Positions 24,373 through 32,868 are shown, counted from the first letter of the stretch. The stretch: 44,681 bases of DNA from Acidimicrobiia bacterium (GCA_020850945.1 JADZDR010000092.1:1-44681), one strand, 5' to 3'. Numbers and translations are program-made. Notes: generated by a model from the letters alone, not told the origin.

Positions 24373-24944
24373 CCGAGAAGCCCCCACTCATCTTCCGCAA
24401 TGCCCCGGCAGCAGACCCGAGACCCCCGACCGCCCCCGTCAAGGCGGACGGATCCCCCTACCGGTTCGAGATGCTCTACGACGGCTTCACACGGCGTGCC
24501 TACGCCGACACACTCACCGACCTCTGCCGCGCCCTCATCCCGGACTACGACCCCGACGCCGGCGACGAGGACCTCGCCACCGCACGGATCCTCTACGCCG
24601 TCCGTGCCCAAGTCGAGCTCCAGGCTGAGATCTGCGCAGCAACGGATCTGAGCGGGTGCAGCTCGGCCGAACGGTCGATCCTCCTCGGCAACCGCACCGA
24701 GCAGCCCCATATCGCGATATGGACTGCCGACATCCCCCTCGTCCTGGTCGACATCGACTACGAGCCCCTCGGCACCAGGCCCCGGCCCACCGGCAACATC
24801 ATCTGGCTCGAACCCATCGACGAGCACACCTTGCTCACCTCCCTGCACCGTGCCGGGATCATCCACCTCAACGAGGCCCGCGGCTCATATAGGGGACGTT
24901 GTCGATCGCAAGACGAACCTCGACACGGCGTTGGGACTCCCTGA
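24369..24944 (+). CDS. Hypothetical protein, C-terminus probably replaced at a junction
   Basis: 191 residues, ATGA overlap with the amidoligase gene. The protein begins with a Pro-rich stretch, then MLYDGFTRRAYADTLTDLCRAL and ARILYAVRAQVELQAEICAATD, and a beta-rich second half (IAIWTADIPLVLVDIDYEPL). No family is recognised. Codons are almost all G/C-ending up to the Arg-Gly at about 24884. After that the remaining 19 codons are mixed (TCA, TAT, AGG, GGA, CGT, TGT, CGA...) and the peptide turns irregular. The original C-terminus was probably lost when the sequence to the right was joined. Confidence 0.55.
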   Translation: MTEKPPLIFRNAPAADPRPPTAPVKADGSPYRFEMLYDGFTRRAYADTLTDLCRALIPDYDPDAGDEDLATARILYAVRAQVELQAEICAATDLSGCSSAERSILLGNRTEQPHIAIWTADIPLVLVDIDYEPLGTRPRPTGNIIWLEPIDEHTLLTSLHRAGIIHLNEARGSYRGRCRSQDEPRHGVGTP

Positions 24945-25183
24945 CGCCGCTCCTGGATGACCAATCGAGCTCGATCGAGTGCGAACCGGGTGATGCCGAC
25001 GACGACCAGCCGTCGGGGCGGGAGGCCCGTCGCCACGGCTGTGATCGACCACCGGAATCGCGCCAGCGCAGACCTCGCGATCCGAGCCGCCGATTGACCG
25101 TACAAATGGTGCTCGACGAAGAAGGAGGGCGGTCAGCTCGGATGGAGACTGAAGCTCGATCGAGCCGGTGACACCCCTGCAGC
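24945..25183. other. Non-coding junction with two related palindromes
   Basis: These 239 bases lie between the rightward transfer operon and the end of the leftward defence operon. They hold ATCGAGCTCGAT (24964-24975) and GCTCGATCGAGC (25154-25165), both perfect 12-base palindromes. The first overlaps another copy of GCTCGATCGAG (24969-24979), so that 11-mer occurs twice, 185 bases apart. Short leftward stretches here read like protein in shifting frames (for example LRVAIDN-type segments near 24900), possibly a gene remnant. No terminator with a T-run is seen. Confidence 0.4.
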
Positions 25184-27130
25184 TCACTCCCCGAGCCCCC
25201 CAACGTACGTACGCAGGTCGACGAGGTCCTCTGGGGGCACGACCTCGGCCGAGTTCCATAGGGCCACGACTTGGCGCTCCAAGGCGTCGCCAGACTTGAA
25301 GTCGAGCGCCGCCGCCGCCCGCCCGAGCGTCTGTTTGCCAAGGCATCGCCGAAACCAGTCGGGCGTGTCCCGATCGCTCATGTAGTCGGTCCATGCGGCC
25401 GCGAGCAGCTCTTCCCACATTTCGGCAAGGGTCGGATCGACGGCCGAGACGGACGCGGCGCGCCGACCGGCCCAATCGGCGTTCAGCTCGGCCATCGTGG
25501 CGTTGCCCAGTGCCGACACGGCGCTCTTCGGGAGGTCATGCTCTGCCGGGAATCTGGAGGCGGCGTTGTGTGCGACCCACAAGCCAGCGAAGTGGTCGCC
25601 CGATTCGCGAACGACAGTCGCGGCTTCGTCCCGATGGCGTCCCGCTCTTTGGAGCAGGATAGATATGGCATCGGGTTGCAGGTAGAGGTGGCGGTTCTCT
25701 ACCTCATGGCAGCCGAGTACGTGGACACCGGCATCAGATTGGAGCTGCATGCGCTCGTGGTCATTCTTGAAGTCGCGATCGATTACGCCGCCGACATGGA
25801 GCTGCTCGTCGGTCTCGTAGGCGAGTGTCCTGACGTCGCGCAACCGGCGAATCACCTCGTTGCAGCTACCACCCTCCAGAAACCGATTGACGTCCGGATT
25901 CCCACACACGGCGTAGAAGCGCTCGCGCTCGCGACTCTGACGGTCTCCTTCGATGTAGACGAAGCGAAGACGGCTAAGCGCGAACGCCGGAGACCCGACA
26001 GCTGCCGACAAGGCAGAAAGCACTGGGCGACCTTCCAGTCGAGTGGGCGCGGTGACCGTGCGTGACTCCGGATCGCGTTCGAAGACGAATGTCGAGGTCG
26101 GTCCAGCAACCTCAACGGCCTCAAGCGAGTGAGTGGCGATCCAAACCTGCCCGTCCTTCACGGTGTCTCGGAGGAAGGCGAGCCAGTTGCGAAGCAGGTC
26201 GGAGTTCAGATGCAGCTCGGGCTCATCGATGAGTAGGAGACCGCGCTGCAGTCGGAAGCGGTCGACTTGGCCGATCAGAAACGCGACCTCGCGCTCCCCA
26301 CCGCTGAGCCGAGAGAAGGCGAGTTCCAAGCCAGCGCTGTCGAAGAGTGGCGTCCGGCGCTGCCCGGACGACTCGACCCCAACGAAGTGGAGATGCGGCA
26401 GAACCTCATGCAGAGTGGCGCGGTAGCTGTCGAACGGATCAACGAACACAGGCTCAGGTTCGCCGGCGTCACGGGCTCGGCGGATGCCCGTCACGTGTTC
26501 GGTAGCGCACCTCTCCTCGACTCCCAAGAAGTACTTCATCCACTCCTCGTAGAGGGTGCGCGTCGGCCTGTACGCCCACTGGCGGGTGAACTCAGGGCTT
26601 TCCCATTCCTGCTGCCAGATCTCGCCGTAACGATGCGGTTCAATCTGCATCGGTGGGTACGCGCGATCCGCATCCAGATAGAGGTGCTGTGTCTCTTTGC
26701 GCTGGCGGAGAAGCTGGACAACGGTCTGTCCGAGCTGCTGTGACAGCCCCTCGTCGAGACCTGGAGCCGTGATCGTTTGCTGCGGGCCGCCATCGGGCGT
26801 ACGGCGGCTTACGAAGCTGAGTTCGCCATTCCAGGGCCCACCGGCTTCCTCGATCTGGGTCATGAGAGGCACGGGCAGTTCCAAGTCCGTTGATGGCACT
26901 TGAACGACTACCTCGATCTCGTGTGGTTCATCCAGAGGATTGCCTCGTGCGATCTCGACGCCCTGAGCGATCCCCAATTGGTGCGCTGCTGCCGACAGCA
27001 GCTCGAGAACGGCGCTCTTGCCAGTGCCATTTTCGCCCACGAGGCACACCAGCGAGGCGTCCGGGTCTACATGGAGGTCGACTTGACGCAGGTTCCGCCA
27101 GTCCTTGACTCTGAGTCGGGTCACCCTCAC
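25184..27130 (-). CDS. ABC-type ATPase fused to DUF4435 Toprim-like domain (PARIS/OLD-like)
   Basis: 648 residues from GTG 27130, overlapping the upstream gene's stop by four bases. The N-terminal ATPase half is an SMC/AAA15-type domain: FRN-like WRNLRQVDL, Walker A GENGTGKS (32-39), signature LSGGE (275-279), Walker B GLLLIDEPE (297-305) and a switch histidine in ATHS (334). The C-terminal half matches DUF4435: FVYIEGDRQ (E394), HVGGVIDRDF (D451, D453) and GCHEVEN (475-479), the acidic set of a Toprim-like nuclease. Known: in the PARIS defence system AriA is an AAA15 ATPase and AriB a DUF4435 Toprim nuclease, and fused forms exist; OLD nucleases share the plan. Inference: an anti-phage sensor-effector on one chain that senses phage counter-defence and kills or stalls the cell. 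A generic OLD-like nuclease is the alternative. Confidence 0.7.
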   Translation of the reverse strand: MRVTRLRVKDWRNLRQVDLHVDPDASLVCLVGENGTGKSAVLELLSAAAHQLGIAQGVEIARGNPLDEPHEIEVVVQVPSTDLELPVPLMTQIEEAGGPWNGELSFVSRRTPDGGPQQTITAPGLDEGLSQQLGQTVVQLLRQRKETQHLYLDADRAYPPMQIEPHRYGEIWQQEWESPEFTRQWAYRPTRTLYEEWMKYFLGVEERCATEHVTGIRRARDAGEPEPVFVDPFDSYRATLHEVLPHLHFVGVESSGQRRTPLFDSAGLELAFSRLSGGEREVAFLIGQVDRFRLQRGLLLIDEPELHLNSDLLRNWLAFLRDTVKDGQVWIATHSLEAVEVAGPTSTFVFERDPESRTVTAPTRLEGRPVLSALSAAVGSPAFALSRLRFVYIEGDRQSRERERFYAVCGNPDVNRFLEGGSCNEVIRRLRDVRTLAYETDEQLHVGGVIDRDFKNDHERMQLQSDAGVHVLGCHEVENRHLYLQPDAISILLQRAGRHRDEAATVVRESGDHFAGLWVAHNAASRFPAEHDLPKSAVSALGNATMAELNADWAGRRAASVSAVDPTLAEMWEELLAAAWTDYMSDRDTPDWFRRCLGKQTLGRAAAALDFKSGDALERQVVALWNSAEVVPPEDLVDLRTYVGGLGE

Positions 27131-28860
27131 TGATCACCCCCGTCACCCCGGCGGTTGCGACCTTTGCGTTTCTGCTTGGGGAACTTGGGGCCCGGTCCAT
27201 ACTCGACTGCGGGCCCGCGTTGCTGTTCAGAGGTCTTGACAAGGATCTGTCGCTGCTGAAGGTCACGCAGAAGGTCCCGCGCCCGGAAGACGTCAAGGTC
27301 GAGGAGATTCTGCAGCGTTCGGTTGCTGATCCGTCCGTACTCGTTCACGTGGGCGATCACCTTGCGGTCAGTGTCGTCGACACTTCGTCGGCGATAGGCA
27401 ACGGCGCCACCGAGGGTGCCCAGTGCAGATGATCGAAGCCGGTACTCCGACTTCTTCAGTCGTCGGGACTCTCGAGTCGCTTCCAGAATGCCCGGTTTGT
27501 CCGCGGCGAGTCGCGACAAGACGGATTCGGCCTCGGTTTCGCTCTTCTGGATGGTCCCGGCCAGCTCCTCGGCGGTAATCGTTCGCGAGGTCAACATGCT
27601 GAAGATGACGAGGAGTGTGTCAACGTCGTCGCGTTCGACGTCGTCCAGCCCGGCGATGAACTTGACGACCTGAGTACGTGGAGCTCCTCCCACGAAGGCG
27701 ACACGCGTTGTGTCGGTGGTCTGGGTGATCGAAGGAGTGTCGTGACCGGATCGGAGCAGCTCTCGGTACATGCGGTCGACCCCACGACCCGTCTCTTCGG
27801 ACAGGCGGAGCTTGCGAGCCGCCTGGAAGAGGCAAGGGTTCCGGGGTTTCGACGGATGAGTCAGAATGTTCTGCTCGGTGACTCCTGCTACGAGCGGTCC
27901 CGGTGACTCGACGACAAAGACGGTCGGTGAATGCTCGATCGTGACCGGAGCAGTCAGGCGGAACTCGCGGTGGAAGAGTGCATTGCCGATCACCTCACGC
28001 ACGGCCCCCTCTGGGAAGTCCGCCACTTCGATCTGGCTGCCATCCGGAAGGTTCAGCGATGTGACGTGGCGTCTCGCCCACGCGAGCTCGACAAGTTGGT
28101 CAAGAACCATCAAAAGGGGTCCGGCCAAGCGTTCAACGAGCGTGGCCTCCCCTCCTGGCGTCGGTCGATACTGGTAAAGCACCCAAGGCGTGGATCCGCT
28201 GCCGGCGCAGAACAAGACCTCACCCCCGCGCAGGAGGCGACCGCGTTCGTCAACAACGCCGAGTCCACGCAGGAGATCAGCATCGGACAGGTCGGCGAGC
28301 TTGCTGACCTCATCCGAGTATTGGCGGAGCCGACGTCGCGCCGCCGACAGAGCGTCCGGATCCACATCCCCCATTCCGACATCGGAGACCTCGGCGGACC
28401 AGTCCACACCACGACGCTCCTCTCGCAGGGCAGCCTGATCCTGAGGACTCATCGGGAGGCAGGCAGAGCCGACGCGGCGTTTGGCCCTGCCCTGCGGGTC
28501 GGCGTGGATTTCGAAACTGCGGGGAACCGTCAGGACGAGGACGCGTCGATCCTCGAACCTGAGCTCATCGGCCTGAACGAGAAGCGCAGGGGTTGTGAGC
28601 TCGTAGATGCGTCGCTGCACCTCTTGAGGGTCGAGCTCGGTCCCAATCAAGGCATCCGGCCCACTTACGTCGTCATTCACACCGACAACGACCGTGCCGC
28701 CGTCGGCGTTGGCAAAGCAGACGGCTGCGTCGGCGAGCAGCCTGGCGGTCTCGCGTGGCGACCGCGCGTCCTCCTTGAAGTCCAGCCTGACATCTTCGAG
28801 ATCCCGTGGACGTGCACCGTCGAAGATGTGGCGGAGCTGAGCTTCGATGTCCGATTCCAA
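27127..28860 (-). CDS. AlbA_2/Schlafen-like protein with HATPase_c_4 domain (copy 2)
   Basis: 577 residues from a TTG at 28860, with AGGT six bases before it. AlbA_2 (Schlafen-like) domain at about 20-135: RLDFKE (25-30) and ANADGGTVVVGV (50-61). The HATPase_c_4 domain follows: AVREVIGNALFHREF (286-300), ESPGPL (318-323), RNPCLF (340-345) and EETGRGVDRM (355-364). C-terminal winged-helix segments (about 400-550) end in a Lys/Arg-rich tail. Such proteins are often annotated as ATP-binding transcriptional regulators and recur in defence loci; some AlbA_2 proteins are nucleases. The gene overlaps the ATPase-DUF4435 gene by four bases, so the two are probably made together, perhaps as regulator or partner. 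A palindrome CCTGA-AAG-TCAGG lies just upstream (near 28884-28896), a possible autoregulatory operator. Confidence 0.75.
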   Translation of the reverse strand: MESDIEAQLRHIFDGARPRDLEDVRLDFKEDARSPRETARLLADAAVCFANADGGTVVVGVNDDVSGPDALIGTELDPQEVQRRIYELTTPALLVQADELRFEDRRVLVLTVPRSFEIHADPQGRAKRRVGSACLPMSPQDQAALREERRGVDWSAEVSDVGMGDVDPDALSAARRRLRQYSDEVSKLADLSDADLLRGLGVVDERGRLLRGGEVLFCAGSGSTPWVLYQYRPTPGGEATLVERLAGPLLMVLDQLVELAWARRHVTSLNLPDGSQIEVADFPEGAVREVIGNALFHREFRLTAPVTIEHSPTVFVVESPGPLVAGVTEQNILTHPSKPRNPCLFQAARKLRLSEETGRGVDRMYRELLRSGHDTPSITQTTDTTRVAFVGGAPRTQVVKFIAGLDDVERDDVDTLLVIFSMLTSRTITAEELAGTIQKSETEAESVLSRLAADKPGILEATRESRRLKKSEYRLRSSALGTLGGAVAYRRRSVDDTDRKVIAHVNEYGRISNRTLQNLLDLDVFRARDLLRDLQQRQILVKTSEQQRGPAVEYGPGPKFPKQKRKGRNRRGDGGDQ

Positions 28861-28982
28861 GTTTGACCTACTTTGGCGGAGCCCTGAAAGTCAGGATGAC
28901 ATCAAACTAGCGCCAAACGCCCGCCGTGGGTGGACCCTCCGCCACTCCGTCACACGCACCACGTAAGACCCGTCGGCTTGGG

Positions 28983-29458
28983 TCACAAGAGGCCCCGCGC
29001 CTTGAATTCCGACTTGAGCAGAGGGATCTTCTCACCGGCCGCGAACAGCTGCTCGAGTATGGCCCGACCGCCTCTCGGATCCGCATCGTTCTTCTCCATG
29101 GCCGGTTTGCCGACGGCCTCCTCGACGAAGACGGCATGAGGGGCCCACTCGTACAAGCCGCAGACGATGACTGGGCCGCCCGATCTGCGCCAGGTCGCCA
29201 GGTAGAGGGGATCCGGATGCACGCTGGCGACACTGGGCTTCTCGTACTTGCCCTTCCAATTCAGAACTGGCGCGCGCCGCTCCCTCCGAAGAGGGCATTC
29301 TCGAGCGAGCGGAACTGTTTCCGCCCTTGGGGCCGCTTTTTGTTGCCGGTCGCTGCGCCACCGGCGCGTCTTGTCGCTCGTGCTCACGAGTCGAACGACA
29401 CCTTGACACGTAGGGGAACGGCTGTCGCACCGCGGCGTGTGCGATACAGGTTGTCCAT
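28983..29458 (-). pseudogene. Disrupted small gene downstream of the DUF499 gene
   Basis: A strong RBS (GGGGAGGAC, complement of 29465-29473) stands six bases before ATG 29458. The frame stops at TGA 29386-29384 after 24 codons. The same frame then reads sensibly again (KKRPQGRKQFRSLENALFG) to a TGA at 29263-29261. From about 29270 a different frame, open from GTG 29387 to the stop at 28983, becomes convincingly protein-like (LNWKGKYEKPSVASVHP, PVIVCGLYEWAPHAVFVEE, ILEQLFAAGEKIPLLKSEF) with good G/C-ending bias. A run of A bases near 29338-29342 is a plausible slip site. The simplest reading is one gene of about 135-160 residues broken by frameshifts; sequencing error or programmed shifting cannot be excluded. 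The family is not recognised. The position after DUF499 is where DUF1156/DUF499 loci often carry another component. Confidence 0.5.
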
Positions 29459-29483
29459 CGGGCAGTCCTCCCCAGTCGACTCA

Positions 29484-32400
29484 TCACCGCTCTTCGAACC
29501 CGTGGGTCTCGAACTTCAGGTTCGCGGCGTTCTCGGTCACCTTTCGGATCGTCGCCTCGTCGAAGCCGGCGTCGGCCTCGGCCTCGATCTCGATGTGCAC
29601 GCAGAGCCGGCTTGCTCCTGCCTTGGCGAGCTGGGCTGTGATGAACTCGGCGATGTCACCGGCCTTGGTGCCAAGGCGTAGCGGGTCGAGCTCGACTCGA
29701 CCGTGAAACCGCCGATATACGGCCGGCGCTTCCTCGTCCTCCCCGACGACGGTGGGCGTCTGGGCGGTCGCGCCGGCGCCTGCGGGCTCGGGTTCGACGG
29801 CGACGTCGGCGCTCTCGGCCTTCTGTTGGGCGAGGGCGAAGTCGGCTTTCACGAGTAGTCCTTCGAGGGTCACGGTGGCCTTGTGCGAACCTGCCTGAAG
29901 TCCCCGGTACCGTCCCGCTTCGTCGTCGCGGCTCTCCGCGTAGGCGAACGTGTCGATGTTCCACGAGGTCGACGCGAGCCCCGAGGCGATGCTGCGGCGC
30001 AGCACGTCGAAGTCGCAGAGCCGCTGCAGATACGGGTACTGGGCGAAGTCTTCCCAGAGCTGCCGGACCGAGACATCGTCGTTCCGCCAGAGAGGAACCC
30101 TGTCGAGGTCGAGCCGTAGGTTCGTCGCGCCATAGTCGGTGACTAGGAGGCCGTCGCCCGTGAGCTTGCGGAAGGCGCGCTCGGGGATCGGCTCCGAACC
30201 GCGGATGCGGATCGTCTCGATCTCGATCCCGCCGGTGGGGTCCGGCTGCACGGGAACCAGGAGCCACTGGTACGTGTCGGGCAGACGCTGGCTGACGGTG
30301 TCCCTGGCCTGTTCGAGCTTGGCCTCGGTCTGCTTGATGCCGAACTGGTCGAGGTTGAGGGTTTCCCGGTCGGAGGAGATGCTCGCCCAGGCCAGCTGCT
30401 GGCGGACGGCCTGTTCGAGCTCCTCGAGGCGGGAGGCATCGGCAGCGGCGAAGACGAGCATGTTCCGGAAGCGACGCGGGCTGCTTCCCCGCTCGTCGAG
30501 CAGCTCCCTCGCTCTCGTGATCGCTGCGCTGTCGGCGGTCTTCGACGAGTGAGGCTTCTCGGGACCCAGCACTACGAGTCGCACTTGTTGCTCGTCGGGG
30601 ATGTCGCCGCTCGTCCCGCGATCGATCTGCAGGGCCGGAAAGCCGGCTTTGCCTTTCGTCGCGTCGAGCCGGCTGAGGATCTCCGTGTACACATGCTCGT
30701 CGGTGTCGAACTGCTCTGCTCTGTCTCGGGCTAGTTGCGCGACGCTCGGCTGGGTCGCGAACCAGTACCGGCCGGATTCGTCGACGTAGATGTGTGTGGC
30801 GCTGTCGGTCAGGCGGCGCAGGGCATCCCCGTATGTCGCGGGGCTCTCACCGGGGAGTGCCGAGCCGAGCTTGATGCGCCGGTCGTTGATGCCACGGTTC
30901 TCCGACTTCAGTGTCGGGGCCGACCCGAGGAAGATCGTCCGTGCGACCCGTCGGCACGCCTGGTACTTGCCGAGGTTCGGGTATTCGGCATCGAGGCGTC
31001 GCGGTGTCGAGTTCGGACCGTCGACGTCGGTCTCGATCACGGGCGGCCAGTTCTCTTCCAGGTAGTTGTTCAGCTCCTCCTGGACAGTGGGGGCGGCGAT
31101 CGGCACGGACGCGGGCATGATGAGAGGCGACTGGTCACCGGACTCCCACAACTGATGGATCACACCCGCCATAAGGCGCAGCACGCCCCGCGTGCGCTGG
31201 AAGCGCTCCAGCGACGACCAATCGCCGTAGAGGCGGTCGAACAGTTCCGGATGGATCGGGTATGCGGCCTTGATGCGGTCCTCGTACGAAGCTTCCTTCG
31301 TCCCTGCCGGGAACTCACCCTCGTTCGCCTTGTAGAACTCGACGAAGGCCCGTGCCGTCGCATCCCGGCGTGTGTGCGCGTCCGTGCCTGCAAGGTCCTT
31401 GAAGAGGCGACGTCGCACGATCTCGAACGACTCCTCCGCCGTCGCCGGCTGCCACGGGGACTCGATGCGACCGATGACGTTCTTGAGCCGCTTCAGCGCC
31501 TGACGGCCGCCCTCGCCGCCGATCTCGATCTCGGAGCCGATCGTCTCCCCCGCGGGCCCGCTCGGTCCGGCCGAGGCCGGTATGGAGACGACGAGCAGGG
31601 TACGCGGCGCCGCCCGCGCCGCTTCAGTGAGCGACTGGGCGAAGGTGAAGTGGGAATCGAACGTGCCACCAGGCAGATCGTCCTTTCCCCACAGCATCCT
31701 CGCATACGCGACCCATTCGTCGATGAGGATCAACGTCGGTCCGTCTCCCAACAGCGACCGGATCGCCGCTGCACCCGGGCTCGTGCCTGTCCTGTCTGCC
31801 TCCGCGATCGAGTCGTACGCCGCCTGCCCGCCCACTTGCCAGGCGAGCTCACCCCACAGAGTGTGGATCTCCGGTCCGCCGTCGGGCCGGTGGGTTTGCG
31901 CAGGGGACAGCCACGTGCCGACGAGCACGGCACGCCGCACATCCTCGGCGGGAAGATCAACCGCCGCGTCGGCGAGTAAGGCCTCCACGCCGGCGAGGCC
32001 GGTCGCCTCGGCACCGGAGAACATGTGATACAGGGCCAAGAGGCTGTGCGTCTTACCGCCCCCGAAGTTCGTCTGAAGCTCGATGATCGGCGCCCCGCCC
32101 ATGCCGTCGAGCCGAGCGGCCGCACCCCGCAGGAGCCGGCGCAGTCCGTCCGTCATGTAAGTGCGGCGGAAGAACTCCCGAGGATCGCGGTATTCGCTCG
32201 ACCCCTCCCCACGATGCACCTGCGCCAGATCGGCTGCGAACTCAGCCTGGCTGTACCGGCCCGTCGCGACGTCGTCGTGGGGTGCGATCACCTCCCGCCA
32301 GGGCACCGCGCCGCCGGCGGGCTTGCCCTCGACAAGGAGATCGCCGACCGCCTTCGCCGTCTTCTTCGTCTGCTCCTCGTACCTGACCCGCATGAGATCG

Positions 32401-32822
32401 TGCTTGCGGCGAGCGATCTCGGCGGCCTCCCCGGCCGACACCGCCGTGAGAAGTCGCTCCATGGTGTCGAACGCGCGGTACGTGTCGTCTGTGGAGAACG
32501 GGTCCTGGTGCGCCCACGCATTGCGCACAGTGAGTAGCTCGTTCGCATAGCTCCGGTGCTCCTTGGCGAGAACGTCGCGGAACACCCCGTCCCAGAGCAC
32601 CTGCATCGCCCTGAGCTGGAACTGCACATCCGCCGGGGAATACTCGTACGGCGTCTTGCCCGGCGGTGTCATGGCATGCACCGCGAGATCGAACCAGTCG
32701 TCCGGATTTCCCTGACCCTGCCGCTTCACCCACGCACGCAACTCAGCCTCGACGAAGGGGGCCAGCCCATCCGACAGCGCCTCGAGTGCGGAGCCGATCC
32801 GTTCACGATTCGTCTTGGCCAT
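29484..32822 (-). CDS. DUF499 P-loop ATPase with N-terminal Swt1-type HEPN domain
   Basis: 1112 residues from ATG 32822, preceded by GAGAGGGG. Residues 5-135 form an all-alpha HEPN domain of the Swt1 type: RIGSALEALSDGLAPFVEAEL, then RSYANELLTVRNAWAHQDPFS, with the catalytic-type Rx4H at R100-H105, and YRAFDTMERLLTAV. The DUF499 ATPase follows: a Walker A-like NFGGGKTH (252-259) and Walker B LILIDEW (364-370). The middle and C-terminus (about 640-1110) have winged-helix-like segments and a beta-rich end. Known: DUF499 proteins are paired with DUF1156 methylases in defence islands, and HEPN Rx4-6H domains are commonly metal-independent RNases. Inference: the ATPase couples foreign-DNA sensing to RNA cleavage. 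An RBS-masking hairpin precedes the gene, as would suit a toxic product. Confidence 0.82.
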   Translation of the reverse strand: MAKTNRERIGSALEALSDGLAPFVEAELRAWVKRQGQGNPDDWFDLAVHAMTPPGKTPYEYSPADVQFQLRAMQVLWDGVFRDVLAKEHRSYANELLTVRNAWAHQDPFSTDDTYRAFDTMERLLTAVSAGEAAEIARRKHDLMRVRYEEQTKKTAKAVGDLLVEGKPAGGAVPWREVIAPHDDVATGRYSQAEFAADLAQVHRGEGSSEYRDPREFFRRTYMTDGLRRLLRGAAARLDGMGGAPIIELQTNFGGGKTHSLLALYHMFSGAEATGLAGVEALLADAAVDLPAEDVRRAVLVGTWLSPAQTHRPDGGPEIHTLWGELAWQVGGQAAYDSIAEADRTGTSPGAAAIRSLLGDGPTLILIDEWVAYARMLWGKDDLPGGTFDSHFTFAQSLTEAARAAPRTLLVVSIPASAGPSGPAGETIGSEIEIGGEGGRQALKRLKNVIGRIESPWQPATAEESFEIVRRRLFKDLAGTDAHTRRDATARAFVEFYKANEGEFPAGTKEASYEDRIKAAYPIHPELFDRLYGDWSSLERFQRTRGVLRLMAGVIHQLWESGDQSPLIMPASVPIAAPTVQEELNNYLEENWPPVIETDVDGPNSTPRRLDAEYPNLGKYQACRRVARTIFLGSAPTLKSENRGINDRRIKLGSALPGESPATYGDALRRLTDSATHIYVDESGRYWFATQPSVAQLARDRAEQFDTDEHVYTEILSRLDATKGKAGFPALQIDRGTSGDIPDEQQVRLVVLGPEKPHSSKTADSAAITRARELLDERGSSPRRFRNMLVFAAADASRLEELEQAVRQQLAWASISSDRETLNLDQFGIKQTEAKLEQARDTVSQRLPDTYQWLLVPVQPDPTGGIEIETIRIRGSEPIPERAFRKLTGDGLLVTDYGATNLRLDLDRVPLWRNDDVSVRQLWEDFAQYPYLQRLCDFDVLRRSIASGLASTSWNIDTFAYAESRDDEAGRYRGLQAGSHKATVTLEGLLVKADFALAQQKAESADVAVEPEPAGAGATAQTPTVVGEDEEAPAVYRRFHGRVELDPLRLGTKAGDIAEFITAQLAKAGASRLCVHIEIEAEADAGFDEATIRKVTENAANLKFETHGFEER

Positions 32823-32823
32823 C

Positions 32824-32868
32824 AGGCCCCTCTCGCTCTGTCATCTCGATTGGCCGCGAGGGGGGCCT
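32824..32868 (-). promoter_or_regulatory. Hairpin sequestering the RBS of the HEPN-DUF499 gene
   Basis: Within the 70-base spacer after the methylase gene, the transcript 5' arm AGGCCCCCCTCGC (complement of 32856-32868) can pair with the 3' arm GCGAGAGGGGCCT (complement of 32824-32836) at 12 of 13 positions, across a 19-base loop. The 3' arm contains the GAGAGGGG Shine-Dalgarno and ends one base before the ATG at 32822. Folded, it would block ribosome entry; there is no T-run, so a terminator is unlikely. This is read directly from sequence; regulation is inferred. Confidence 0.6.
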
